A DNA stretch of 64,000 bases from Eonycteris spelaea (Eukaryota; Chordata; Mammalia; Chiroptera; Pteropodidae), in the NCBI GenBank assembly GCA_003508835.1, contig PUFA01000062.1, positions 1,402,001 to 1,466,000 on the forward strand. Reading direction: 5' to 3'. The number at the start of each line of letters is the position of its first letter. Position 1 is the stretch's first letter. Shown here piece by piece: positions 48,293-59,689 of this stretch. The translations under genes and the position numbers were made by a program. The notes under the pieces are model-generated. The model ran no database searches. It was not told the origin of the DNA and was given only the letters and a program-made list of their open reading frames with translations.

Positions 48293-48990
48293 CATTCCTT
48301 CCTTGCTTTCCTGAGGCAGACACTGGGTTATGTACAAGCAGGTAAAAAAATTTGGGGTAATGAATTGCTCCAGGGCAAGTGTTGGCTAGCAATGAGAGTG
48401 GAGAATGACAGGGAAGCACAGACACAGGGAAATCAGCAACTCACAGGAGCTTCTCTATTAACCTTGCTGAGTGTTTATAAAAAAGATCTGGGCAGGTGGA
48501 GATCTGAGAAAGCCTCTCTCCTGGTGAATGCAGGGGAGGGCATCAGAAGCTGATGTGAAGAAGACAATAAGTCCCATCTAAGAACCTTCCCCCTTCTCCT
48601 CTCATAGAACAAAGGCTATAAACCTTTGTAGGAAGAGCAGTATAATCTCTTGCCCAAGGTGAGAATGAAGAGTCTGTATACCTGGGGGGAGGTAGGAGAC
48701 AATAACCACTTACCCTGAAAGAAGGGCAGGGAAATGTTTTGAGTCTAGACCATCAAAGATTTCCTAACACCAAGGAAAGGGAGAATCATAAAGTCCCAAA
48801 CTTAGCACCTGTCAAGATTGAGGCTGAACAGGAAAAGGGATAAAGCCTCTCCTGCCCTCCTACCCCTGCCCTGCCAGAAGTAACTGCTTTGGAGGGAAAA
48901 GAACATGGACAAGAAATTACAGCACAGGCTCACTGCGGCTCTGAGTCTCCCCTCTCCGCTTTCAGCATTAATCAGACAAACCAAAATGAT
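48293..48990. other. Unclassified GC-richer block, possibly repeat-derived
   Basis: Base composition changes abruptly from the flanks. Phrases such as 'agcacctgtcaagattgagg' and 'gcattaatcagacaaacc' read like an old L1 5' UTR or ERVL internal region, but I cannot confirm a family. No exon is supported. Confidence 0.35.
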
Positions 48991-49189
48991 ACCTTCTGGT
49001 GTGTCCCTATACTTTATTTAATTGAAAACATAATTTTCCCCAACTAAATCCTCATTAAAAAATTGACAGGGCAAAAATTTCTTCTTGGCTCCTAGTTGAT
49101 TTCATGTTGAGTCCAACTCCAATCCTGAACCTAAATCGATTAGGTTCTTTAGCTGTCTCTTAGTCCAGTCCCAAATCTTCTATATTTTG

Positions 49190-49740
49190 CTCTGCACTGA
49201 TAGGGTGACAATCTGCAAACTACATTTCCCATGATCTGTTGCTGGCTGACTTTCTCTTAGGTTTACATTCTGCCAATAGAAAGATTGTGGTAGATCAAAA
49301 GATTGAGAGAAAAGTAAAATTTCTGCTTCCAAAACAGTATGGCACTTTACAGTCATTGATGGAAATTGTAGTGTCTGCAGTAAAAGTAAGATGATTTTAG
49401 ATTCAGTAACTTGGACAGAAGTAATGTCTTTCCAGAAATTCTACCCCTGGCTGAAACAGCACCTGCTCAGCAGATGCAGAACTGGCCATGATTACGTACC
49501 CAGTAATGTGGCTATAGGCTCCTGGACTCCAGTCCACAGTTACTACAAACTTTGGATTTCAAATTATCTCCTTTTTGCCTTTTTTTTCTTCTGCAGCCAC
49601 CTTCCTTTTCTCTTACAATTTTAGTTCTTCAAATAGCTTCATAGCCAATCCTTTGAATTTAGTTCCTCTGATTGAAATTCCTAGAATAGCTTCTTTATTC
49701 CTTTCTAGACCCTTCCTGATATATTTGTATCTTAATTAAT
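49190..49740 (+). mobile_element. Old interspersed repeat, family uncertain
   Basis: 'ctacatttcccatgatctgt', 'cattctgccaatagaaagat', 'aacagcacctgctcagcaga' and 'ctcctggactccagtccaca' suggest an old L1M 3' UTR or LTR-type repeat. I cannot name it securely. Confidence 0.4.
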
Positions 49741-50067
49741 AGATGGACATTTAAGAGAAGTAGTGAAACAGCTGAGACAGAATTCTGTGATTCATCTGCC
49801 AGTGGAAACCAAGAGCTCTGTGGCTGATAGCTACTGTTTGACAAAGAGAAGTTCTAACTGGCCTTATGCAAGGTTCAGTTTCAAGTGAAATAATGTTGAT
49901 TTAGTGATGCCATTTAGTAAACTGTTGACCTTTTCTTATTGATCTATCACCAACAAAGTAGAATTAATTTGCTACCCTTTAATGGAACGAACATTTTGCC
50001 CATGTGTTTGCAGGAAGGTATGCTCTCACTTGTATCCATGGCACTTGAATCTCTTCCTTCTTCTCCC

Positions 50068-50345
50068 CCTATGCCTCAAGATTAACAGGTTCTTCATTTG
50101 CGAAGACTTTCTTGGCATGCCTCTCCTCCTCTAAGTATGCTGTGTGCCTATGCCATGAGCTTTCCTAGTACACTCTCTTCCTTTTAGAACACTTAACTAG
50201 TTTTATTATTGTTGCTTAATTTGCTGTCATCCAGATAAGTTCCGTGAGAGCAAGAAAACCATCGCACAGTCATACTCATCATTGCTTTCTTAGAACACGA
50301 CCTACCTAAGTGTTCTAAGAATAATTGTTGAATGATGGGATTACT
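50068..50345 (+). mobile_element. L2 3' end
   Basis: 'tcttcatttgcgaagacttt', 'catgcctctcctcctctaag', 'cagataagttccgtgagagc' and 'gaataattgttgaatgatgg' fit the L2 terminal order. Confidence 0.7.
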
Positions 50346-51805
50346 TCAGATCTCCACTAAGTCACAATGTCTCCTGTTTAACAGCATAGGAAACATAAAA
50401 GCATAAAAGATAGGTTCTCAGTCCTAAAGAACTGACAACTGCTTGTGAGGTTGAGGCATACAGAAAAGAGATTGAGAAACAGCTGTGGTGTAAGCTGCAG
50501 GAGGTCATGGGGCACAAATCACAGTCCTCCACTGACACCAGATACTTCCATCATGGGCAACCACTCTTGATTTTTTTCTTTCATATAGAGGAACATGAAT
50601 GTAGGATGCCAGGTCCCATGCAAAGAGGCTTATCTACAGCTTTATCTTTATTCCTTAAAATGCACAATGTCCCAAGAGGAGTTTGTGCAAATATTCCAGA
50701 GATATTTTGTTACCATTGATATTTGCATGACAACCTCCCAAGTGGTAAATTTCACCATTAATTTTTTATTTTCCAAGTTGATATACACTGTCACAACCCT
50801 GCACTTTGGTGTGGCTATGGCTTATAGAAGCTTGTAATGTTTGACTTTCTTTTCCTGAAATGTGAAACAATGCCCAGGAAGATTTCAAATCATAAAGCAA
50901 GAATGTAGACAGACTGTCTTTCTCTTACAATCTTTATATCCAGTGACAAGAACATTTGCTAGAAGATGTTCCAAGAAACTAACTCCCACTAGATGTAGTA
51001 AAAGTATAACCATAGACTGATTTTATTTGGAAATTGACGTATGCTTTTAACATGCTTTTGCAGCTAGATGAAACTGAAGCTTTAGAGATTTGAAATTCCA
51101 ATCAAACAATCTGATCTGAAATAAATATAAATCCTATAATAAGTGAATAAATTACACATTTATAAAATGATAAATGGCAGTTATTGAATTCCACTAAGCA
51201 ATATCAACCAACACATTTTGAACAGGAGGGAATTACATTTGATTACCTATCAACAAATCTTGGGAAGTTTTTTTTAAAGTTATGGAAATTGCACAGCGTG
51301 GTGTTATTACAGATGGGAACGTATTTCTTATTTGAATACTTGGTAATTCTGACTTCTTGTTCATGTTGAACTAGATTCAAGCTCAAAGTTGTAATATACT
51401 AAAATCCGCCTCCACAAAATTTATATGACAGGCTTGTCACTTCTGATGATAGTTGTCTTCTACAGAAGTGAGCCTTTCCACTAACCTTTGACATGTGACC
51501 TGTAAAGATTTACATGAAATTTAGCTCTTTGCTGCTGTAGATTTTATAACAGTCTTTTATTATTTAACATAATAAAAATAAACACTGGGGAATACTTTAA
51601 GTTAGAACGTTCTTTCTGGATGCAAATACCGCTTAGTTGCAAATGCTGCTCAACAGCAGAGTTGATTCATTTATAATATTTTTACTTTGAATTATTCTAG
51701 TCAAGGTCATGTTTCTGAATTATGTAGTTTATGAACAAAAATATTTGGAATTATAGCTCCTGTAGGACTAAAGGAAAAAACACAAATGATTTATTCAATG
51801 TGTTT
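50346..51805. other. Repeat-poor unique sequence
   Basis: About 1.4 kb without a recognised element or exon. Confidence 0.45.
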
Positions 51806-52880
51806 GCTCATAGGCATTCATTCAATGAATATTTGTTGACATTTCTTTCATGCAAGTCTGTGTTTCAGATTTTTACTGGACACAATGAACCGAACAGAAT
51901 CCTTAAGGAATTTATGGTTTATTAGAAAATCAGGTATGCAAATAATTTTTATTCAGGACAGAACATGACAATTACCTAAGTGACATCAAGATGAGGCCAT
52001 AGCAGAATTGAGGTGATAGAAAGAAAACATTTGTCTAAGGAATTAAGGGAAATACCTCCAGCAGGTTGAATAGTGCCACTGAAAAATATATGTCCAAGTC
52101 CTAACCCTCAGTACCTATAAACATGACCTTATTTGGAAATTTACTCTTTTCAGATGTAATTTAGCAAAGGCTTTTAGATGAGAGAACTTTGGAGTAAGAG
52201 TGAGTTTTAATCCAAAGACTGGTGTCCTTATGAGAAAAGAGAAAAATTTGAGGCACAGAGACACAGAGGAGAAGGCAATGTCGAGATGAAGGCAGAGATT
52301 AGAATTTTCTGCCACAAGCCAAGAAAGCCTGGAGCCTGTAGATGCTGGAGAAGCAAGCAAGGAATCTCCCCAGAGCCCTCAGAGAGAGAGCCAACACTTC
52401 TGACAACACCTCAATTTTCGATTCTGGCCTCCAAAATTGTGAATTGATAGCAGCCCCAGGAAATAAATATAATATCATTACAGAGATTACATTTGAGTTA
52501 GGTCATGAAGGATAGTTCGTATTTGAATATTCAGAGCCCATCATGTGGCAGGATGCAAGGCATTCCTTGAAGAGAGGATGTCTGAATAAAACCTTGGAGT
52601 TGCAAATGCTGAAGAAGAAAGGAAGTGAGTTTTTCAGTATCTTAGAATGATACTGAAAATCTAAATATAAATGAATGATGTGGGGAAGTAGAAGAGTGCA
52701 GAAGAGAATGGAGTGTGGTGGAGAGGGTTGCAGTGGAAGGGAGAAAGAAAAAGAATTGTGAGAAGAAAGAAAAATGAAAACCAGCACGGGAAGCCATTGG
52801 AGAAGGAGATGAAGCAGAGTGATGAAAACTCCTATTCTGGCGGCTGAGGAGCATGAGACCTAGAGAATGAGATTCCTGGT
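51806..52880 (-). mobile_element. L2, reverse strand, split by an LTR
   Basis: The left piece (51806-52058) has 'attcattcaatgaatatttg' and 'ccttaaggaatttatggttt'. The right piece (about 52485-52880) resumes with 'ttgagttaggtcatgaagga', 'aaggcattccttgaagagag' and 'gggaagccattggagaagga'. Both pieces are collinear with one antisense L2 running from the 3' end into ORF2. Confidence 0.8.
52060..52478 (+). mobile_element. MaLR (MLT1-class) LTR inside the L2
   Basis: 'caagtcctaaccctcagtac', 'gaccttatttggaaattta', 'gactggtgtccttatgagaa', 'gagccctcagagagagagcc' and 'ctggcctccaaaattgtgaa' run through the whole LTR in sense orientation. No internal ERV sequence is present. Confidence 0.88.
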
Positions 52881-53029
52881 CACTGTTGTCCCTCTGAAGT
52901 ACAGACGTTTGAGGGGAGAATATTTTTGAAAGAGAATAGCTAGTCACTATATTTGCATGCATAGGTCCCCTAATAGTATTAGAAATACATTCTTTTTATT
53001 TAAATTTTTTACACAATTTTAAAATCAGA

Positions 53030-53385
53030 AAATGTCATGCTCCAGCTTTGTTCTTAGTCAAGACGGCTTTGATTATTTGGAGTCTTTGTGGTTCCATATG
53101 AATTTTAGGATTGTTTATTCTATTTCTTTAAAGAATGTCGCTGAGATTGTGATGGATATTGCATTGAAAATGTAAAAATTTTATCAATATTAATTAGTTC
53201 AATCTATAAAATGAGATATCTTTCTATTTTTCTGCATCTTCTTAATTTCCTCATCAATATTTATAATTTCCAGTGTACCATCTTTTACCTCTTTGACTGT
53301 GTTTATTCTGTTGCAACTGTGAATGGGATTGTTTTCTTAATTTCTTTTTGAACAGTTTGTTGTTTGTGTGTATACAGAATTATAA
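53030..53385 (-). mobile_element. L1 ORF2 fragment, reverse strand
   Basis: 'ttccatatgaattttaggat', 'gatggatattgcattgaaaa', 'ttcaatctataaaatgagat' and 'gtgaatgggattgttttctt' are antisense ORF2. It abuts the plus-strand L1 3' end with no recognisable sequence between them. Confidence 0.85.
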
Positions 53386-53960
53386 ATATCCATCAACAGA
53401 TGAGTGTATAAAGAAAATATGTGTATATAATATTATTCAGCCTTAAAATGGATAGAAATCTTACCATTTGCAACATGGATGAACATGCAGGACATTATGC
53501 TAAGTGACATAAGCTTGACACAGAAAGATAAATACTGTATGATCTCACTTATATGTGAAATCTTAATTAATCAAACTCAAGAAGCAGAGCACAGAATGGT
53601 AGTTACCAGGGGCTGGGGGAGGGAAATGAGGAGCTGTTGATTAAAGGTAGAAAGTTTCATTATGTAAGATAAATAAATTCTGGAGTTCTAAGTTACAGCA
53701 ATATGACTGTAGTTAACAATACTGTATTGTATATTTGAAAATCTCTAAGAGGGTAGATATTAAGAGTTCTCATCATACACACCCACAAGATAATGCTAAC
53801 TATTTGAGGTGATAGATATGTTAATAAATTTGATGGTGGTGATTATTTCACAATGTATATTTAAACATTGAGTTGTATGCCTTAACTATGTACAGTTTTT
53901 ACTTCTGAATTACACCTTAATAATGCTGGGGAAAATGTCTTTACACAATATAAAAGTTTT
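53386..53960 (+). mobile_element. L1 3' end (ORF2 terminus and 3' UTR)
   Basis: 'atatccatcaacagatgagt', 'ttgcaacatggatgaacatg', 'atgatctcacttatatgtga', 'tagttaccaggggctggggg' and 'gttaacaatactgtattgta' follow the standard L1 end. Confidence 0.92.
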
Positions 53961-54173
53961 TTTTAAAAAAGAACTACTTTTCCAAGAATTAGTTTCCTGA
54001 TTTACTTTCATTCTGCTTAGGAGTTAACTATATTATGGTTTCCTCTCTGCTCAACTGAATTTATTTACCTCTTTTACACCATGTGGATTTGTTTGTTTGA
54101 ACTATTTAATATTTTCTGAGAGAAAAATTTATATTTTTGTTACCTTCCCACTGATACTACTTCAGAGCTAAAC

Positions 54174-54190
54174 TTTTTTTTTTTTTTTTA
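54174..54190. repeat. Poly(T) run
   Basis: About 17 T with no interruption. Confidence 0.95.
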
Positions 54191-54334
54191 CTTTTGCCCT
54201 AATCTTTTATATATATGGATATTTTGAATCATGGAGTAAGTAATAACTAAGAAATACATGTAACATGATTCTATGATAAATCACTTTGACTCTACCATAC
54301 TGATTTTTAAGCATAGATTTTCAAGGATTATAGA

Positions 54335-54380
54335 ATACTTTTATATACGTTATCTCATTTGTTCTTTATAATAACAAACA
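54335..54380 (-). mobile_element. MIR SINE, left piece
   Basis: 'ttttatatacgttatctcat' and 'ttgttctttataataacaa' are reverse MIR. The element continues at 54571. Confidence 0.6.
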
Positions 54381-54570
54381 ATGGTGTGCTAATAAACTGG
54401 CTCTTAAAAAAAGTCCCGATTTATAGTAAATGATAATTTCTATAGAACATACACTCCTCCCATACCTAATTTCAACCTACCAGTGATTTAAAAGTGGGCA
54501 TGTAATGTTCATGAATATTTAACAATCAGCTCTTGCCAGCCAATGAGCTCTAGCACATTAGTAGATGCTG
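54381..54570. mobile_element. Unassigned insert of about 190 bp splitting a MIR
   Basis: Sequence between two collinear MIR pieces. Phrases such as 'agagccagtttattagcaca' read on the minus strand, and 'ccagccaatgagctctagca', look like a non-autonomous DNA transposon. I could not see terminal repeats or a target duplication. Confidence 0.45.
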
Positions 54571-54712
54571 GGACTCACATCTCATTTTATCAAAGAAAAA
54601 CAGGAGCCAATATAGATTAAGTACCTTTCTCAAAATCACATAGTAAGGATACCAGCTCAGGTTATCCTGTTCCATATATGTTTTTTCATACTGTGACTCT
54701 ATCACCTAATTC
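54571..54712 (-). mobile_element. MIR SINE, right piece
   Basis: 'cattttatcaaagaaaaaca', 'ctcaaaatcacatagtaagg' and 'tgtgactctatcacct' continue the reverse MIR. Confidence 0.7.
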
Positions 54713-55470
54713 ATAACAATGTAAGTTTTCATCAATCAATTACATTATTGTGAGTCTCTTGCCTATTCATAAAAGAATTTGAAGTACATACAAAATAAAA
54801 CACATTTAAAAAAAATAAAAGGCTTTTATAGATAAAACCAATCATTTTTAAATGAAGCAAAACAGCCAGTAGCAAACAGTACAAATACTCATATGTACCA
54901 ATGTTTTTTTTTTTTTTTCTGGAATAAAAATGTGACCCAAACTTATCATTAGGACTATTTGGAGGACACTGAATGAGAGCAAAGAGTAGCCCGTTAGCTG
55001 TGGTTTTATGAAATGTAGAAATCACATGGTTTTCTCAGATATTCAAAGGCAAATTATCTTACATTCATTCATATCTCGGTGGAAGAAATTATGTTAAGGT
55101 TAATTAATAGAAAGTCAATTAATAGAAAAAACAAAATAAAATTTAGAATGGCAACTCATCTCTTAGACTGGCCGCAAGTATCACATGTCTTAAAACAAAT
55201 TGCAGTCCAACCTTTCAACAGGTCTGCTAGGCTTCTGTTTTATATCACTCAGTAAAGTGATAGGGACAAGCTATAACACAAGACATAAAAAGGCAAGCAT
55301 TACTTTGTATATGGAACAGCAAGAAAATATGGTTGTTCGGAGGAGTTTAGCCCCAGAAATGAGTAAGAGAATTTCTCATAAGGAAAAACTATTTTCTGGA
55401 ATAAACTTGGATGTTTCCCCTTCTTCACGTACTCACCTCCCCTCCCCAAACAAAACTTATCATTCCATTA
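54713..55470. other. Unique AT-rich sequence
   Basis: Contains a T run at 54905-54919 and a small imperfect duplication (AATTAATAGAAA twice near 55103-55128). No repeat family or gene recognised. Confidence 0.45.
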
Positions 55471-55472
55471 GT

Positions 55473-55600
55473 CATTCATTCATTCATTCATTCATTCAAC
55501 AAATAATCAGTGACTACAAACTATAGTCTAGGTATCATGCTGGTAGCTGATGAAAAAAATTTGCAGTCTAATAAGTCTTTGAAAGAAAGAAATATTTTCC
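55473..55600 (-). mobile_element. L2 3' end, reverse strand, with (ATTC)n
   Basis: A pure CATT/ATTC run at 55473-55498 passes into 'caacaaataatcagtgacta', 'taggtatcatgctggtagct' and 'ttgcagtctaataagt'. The tetranucleotide run is the expanded L2 terminal repeat. Confidence 0.72.
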
Positions 55601-56595
55601 ACTTGAAACAAGAACACATTGTGTTAAAAATTGAGGTGGGAAACTTATCTGATTGGATTACAATTTAAATAAATGTTTCGAATCAATGTTTGCCTATTGC
55701 TCCTATGTTGCCTTTGCTTCTCATCCAGTCATTCTGGTAATCCCAGCTGGCCTAGAGGAGAACAATATTCTGCCACCTGTCAGATCAACAGATACTTGGA
55801 GACCATTCTGTTAGGTTTTTCAGTCCCTACCATCTTCACAAATCGGAATGGAAATGAGGGCACCTCCATGGCTAGGGTGTTCACTCATTCTGTCTGGCTT
55901 TTCTCTCTGGAACCACACTAACAAGAAAGTCAGTTTCCTCCGTCAGCCAAAACATCCTAGGAATGTCAAGTTTATCACCTATTGCCCAGGAGCCAGAATG
56001 CTTTGCACCTAAGCCAGCCTGAACTATGACTGCCTCTACCTGAGGAAGTCATTTCCTTGTGTAATTAACTTTGGTCCTCAGGGGTGCCATTGAATCCTTT
56101 ATTGCTTTGGGTTCCAGCTGTGCCAGTTTTGATTAATAACACATCCAGATTGTATTCTGATAACCTGCTGTGATCAGGATTACTTTGAAAGTGCACAGAA
56201 ACTGATAGAAAACTCATCAACTAATTGCACATCTAAAAAAAAATTAAATGTGGTTTTGCTCTTAAAAATATAAAAAGATTGAATGTATGATGAATCAAAA
56301 TAATATCGAAGAAAACATAATTAACTCAGACTATAGGAGGCTCTTTTAAAAAATCACAATAAGGTTCGGTGCTTTATACAATCAATATTACACATAAAAG
56401 ACTTCTTTAAATGGTGGTTCTAGTGACCTACAAACCAATGATGATATAGCAAGTTGCATTCTCTAAGTATAAACTGCCATCATGGGGAATTATCAGTCCT
56501 AGGGTAGAGATTAGAGAATACTTCTATTGTGCTAAATATTCAGCAAGAGATAATATTTGACACTATTTTCTATAGAGAGGTTTTTATCTAGAAGG
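55601..56595. other. Repeat-poor unique island, GC-richer in the middle
   Basis: 55720-56110 is clearly less AT-rich than its flanks and contains no recognised transposon. The 82-codon frame at 55673-55921 starts with a hydrophobic stretch but resembles no family I know and has no supporting splice or promoter context. Confidence 0.4.
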
Positions 56596-56599
56596 AAAC

Positions 56600-56865
56600 A
56601 GAATAGCTAGTAGTTAAAAATATGGCTATGAAAATAAATGCCTGAATTTTATTCCTCTGGCATAAACAAGTTGTGTAACTCTGGGCAAATTACTAGAATG
56701 TTCCTATGCCTCAGGGCTTTTTATTTTTTAAATCTTTAAATGTGGATACATATAGACCATGCTTCATAGATTACAGTGAAGATAAAATGAGTTAATTCCT
56801 ATAAATTACTTAGAGCAAAGGCAATGTATTATAAGGACACAATGAATGTTGGCTATAATTACTAT
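56600..56865 (+). mobile_element. MIR SINE, full length
   Basis: 'ttgtgtaactctgggcaaat', 'atgttcctatgcctcagggc', 'agataaaatgagttaattcc', 'acttagagcaaaggcaatgt' and 'gaatgttggctataattact' give the whole plus-strand MIR. Confidence 0.93.
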
Positions 56866-56914
56866 TACCTAAGAGTGACTCCGAAGGCCAGATTCATGGG
56901 TATGTAAATTGCTC

Positions 56915-57030
56915 CCACACTTTGAGGGTCCCATGCTTAGGCTGCCTTAAAATTCTTAATAATATTTAAACAAGGGGTCCTATATTTTATTTTGCCCTGG
57001 GCTCCCCAAATTATGTAGTTGGTCCTGGTC
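56915..57030. mobile_element. Ancient interspersed repeat, family not named
   Basis: 'attcttaataatatttaaac', 'aaggggtcctatattttatt' and 'tgccctgggctccccaaatt' form a motif series that recurs in mammalian genomes. I cannot assign it to a named family. Confidence 0.45.
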
Positions 57031-58165
57031 CCTACCCTCAGATTCTGGATATTATCAGAGCGATCTTATTTTCTGGCATCATTTCTTCCTATCACTAACC
57101 TCTCCATGTCTAGAATTCAAGGAAATAGGACTACTAAATGAACTATAAATATATTATAGAAAAATATATTTATAAGATCAACCTCATTGGCTCTCAAGTT
57201 TTATTTTTTTATCTTTCTCTGAAATTAGGCATAACACAAACCTTTCCAATAGTCACTTTTGATTGCCTAACTGATTTATCACCCAAACAAAGAAAAAGAT
57301 CATTTAAGGCAAAGGAGCATTTTTAACATAAGTCATTTGAGGAGCAGATATATATTGCACATTTAAGAGACAGGTTTCCATGTAATCTTGTCTTTGTGTT
57401 TGGAAAATTAGATATTGTTCTAATATAATGCTAATTATGTAGTATTATACATTGGTGCATGCTGAGTTGTGATGGTGATAGAGATGACTTTTCTTTCAAT
57501 GTCTTCAGGTCTTTGTGTGTGTGTGTGCATGTAGTGGAATAGATTTGAGTAGTGTTAAAGCATATGCATATGAGAAGGAGTGGAGGAGAAAGAAAGGCAC
57601 AACTTCCTTACTAAAAAAAAAGACCATCAGCTAGCTGATTATCCTCTAAACTTAGAATATCCTTTTTAAAGCCATCAACATTCAACATAAGATGTCTGTT
57701 GTCAAGTAGTCAGGAGTGATATTGTCATAATACATGGCCAGGTGTTAAGGCTTGCTCTCCATATAGATACTTCAGGGGTATAAAATATCATGCATTCATC
57801 TATTTCCATTAAAATAAACTTCACTGTAAAGTAGTAAACAATATAAAATTTAATCATCAAACCACAATAAAACTATAAGGAATTAAATTATAAAATAAAA
57901 ATGAAAGGAAAAGAACATCAAGCTCTGACATCTTCCTAATCCTAATAAATAAATTTTATGTGTTGCCCAAATTAACTCTGAGTTCTAACATTCCTTCATA
58001 GAGCTATTAGCATTGAATAGAAGCCTGGGTTTAGGAGTGATATAACGCATCCAACACTGTACTCTGTGCAATAATCCCTCATAAATTTTCCCTTTTGTTG
58101 ATTTTATTGTAGCTCTTAGGCATTAACCATATTTCAGGCACTATGTTATAGTACTGTAGATTAAA
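57031..58165. other. Unique AT-rich sequence
   Basis: Contains a short (TG)n at 57511-57526. No other recognised repeat and no gene. Confidence 0.45.
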
Positions 58166-58171
58166 GAGATG

Positions 58172-58205
58172 ATAGCTAGATAGATAGATAGATTGATAGT
58201 TGATA
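58172..58205. repeat. (GATA)n short tract
   Basis: Four pure GATA-type units with a degenerate tail, immediately before the LTR. Confidence 0.9.
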
Positions 58206-58207
58206 GA

Positions 58208-59145
58208 GATATTTGCCTTAACAAAATACCACGAACTGGTCAGCTTTAACAACAGAAATGTATTGTTTCAGTTCTGAAAGCTAGAAGTCTAATCAAAATT
58301 CAAGCAGGATAAGTTCCATTTGAGGGTTGTGAGGAAACACAAATCTGGTCCAGGCATCTCTCTGGTTTATTATAGATGGTTGCTTTCTCTGTGTCTCTTC
58401 TCATTGTCTCCTCTAAGCATGCCCACAGTGGGAGCCTTAATGGTTGGCTTTACTTTTTATAATGCAAGTGTTTGACTAAAGCTTTGATTGCTGAGGCTTC
58501 CACTTCAAAGTGGCATCCATTTTACAGATGGCTATCTCAAATAAGCATATTGCCAGCCATAAGACTAGATTAAATTATAGTCATCCCCTACTCCTAGGCT
58601 ACTTTGCTTTAGAGATCTTGGTTGATTTCCATAACTGACCATTTGTGCAGCTTGTTTTTTTCTCTTCCCTTTTTTAAACTCCTGCTTTTATGTTTTAAAT
58701 TCATCAGTAGTGAGCTCTCAAAATCCTAGGCCCTCATTCTTGGTCCCAGTAAAAGGAGACCACAGACCTGCCTCTGTCCATCTTCCCTGTGGGGCCTCAG
58801 GTGTGCCATGGGATTTGGGGAACATGAAAGTAATAAATCATTTGTTTTTCAGTTTCCTGACTGTTGTTGGCAAATTTATCTTACAATCATAAGAAGCAGC
58901 ACAAAGGCCAGGCCAGCCACAACACTGGTTATTGATAAGCTGATATTGACACAAAACAATGTCTGTGTCCAAATTTCTCCACTTTATAAGGACGCCAGTC
59001 AGATGGGATTAGGGATCTACCCTACTCCAGTATGACTTCATCTTAACTAATTATATCTGAAACAAATTCCAAAGATCACATTCTAAGGTACTAGAGATTA
59101 GGATTTCAATGTACAAATTGTGGGAGACACAATTTTACATATTAT
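58208..59145 (-). mobile_element. MaLR (MLT1-class) LTR split by another LTR
   Basis: The left piece 58208-58420 ('aacaaaataccacgaactgg' to 'tctctgtgtctcttctcatt') and the right piece 58956-59145 ('tgtctgtgtccaaatttctc', 'ataaggacgccagtcagatg', 'catcttaactaattatatct', 'agattaggatttcaatgtac') are consecutive parts of one reverse-strand LTR. Confidence 0.87.
58421..58955 (+). mobile_element. ERV-type solo LTR inserted in the MLT1-class LTR
   Basis: About 535 bases between the two MLT1 pieces. The right third has LTR features: 'gtaaaaggagaccacagacc', an AATAAA at 58832-58837, then 'gtttttcagtttcctgactg' as expected of R/U5. No gag, pol or env sequence. Exact termini and target duplication are not resolved. 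Confidence 0.65.
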
Positions 59146-59296
59146 AAAAAATGAAGAAGGAAAAAGGGAAGGAGACTGGATCTCATTTAATTCTCAGCAA
59201 ATCTATGAGCTTTAAAGAGGTTCAATACCAGGCCCAATAACATGAAGTTTTTAAGATCAGGGAGAGCCTCATATAGTTAAGCCTGTGCTATCATCT

Positions 59297-59345
59297 ATTA
59301 ATTCATTCAACAATTATTTAATGAGTGCCTACAGGTGGCAAACAA
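59297..59345 (-). mobile_element. L2 3' end, reverse strand (short)
   Basis: 'attcattcaacaattattta' and 'atgagtgcctacaggtgg' match the L2 terminus only. Confidence 0.6.
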
Positions 59346-59404
59346 ATAGCTATTAAAGGTATTTTTTCATAGTAATAGAACCTTGGACACTATTAATCCA
59401 ACTA

Positions 59405-59490
59405 ACCCAAATTACAGATAGATCGAGTTGAGGTCCACACTGGGGAAACATCTCACTTCAGGCCACACAACATGTGACAGAATCATGGAT
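59405..59490 (-). mobile_element. MIR SINE fragment
   Basis: 'cccaaattacagatagatcg' and 'tcaggccacacaacatgtga' resemble the reverse MIR core. Confidence 0.5.
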
Positions 59491-59689
59491 AGATTGTTTT
59501 TTCCCAAATGTCCTTTATTTTTCAATTTATGAAAGGAGAGGCAAAAATAATTATGTTTTCCACATCTAAATTATTTATCTGTTACTCTTCCAGTCATTCA
59601 GCTGCCTTCTGGCCTTCTTGAATGAATAAGATACTGCTCAGGTCGACAGTTTTATCTGATAAACAAAATTCAAAACATGAAATGTGTGT

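Noticed and set aside
52503..52962. Two overlapping minus-strand frames of 94 and 106 codons
   Set aside because: They overlap the antisense L2 and are shadows of purine-rich repeat sequence.
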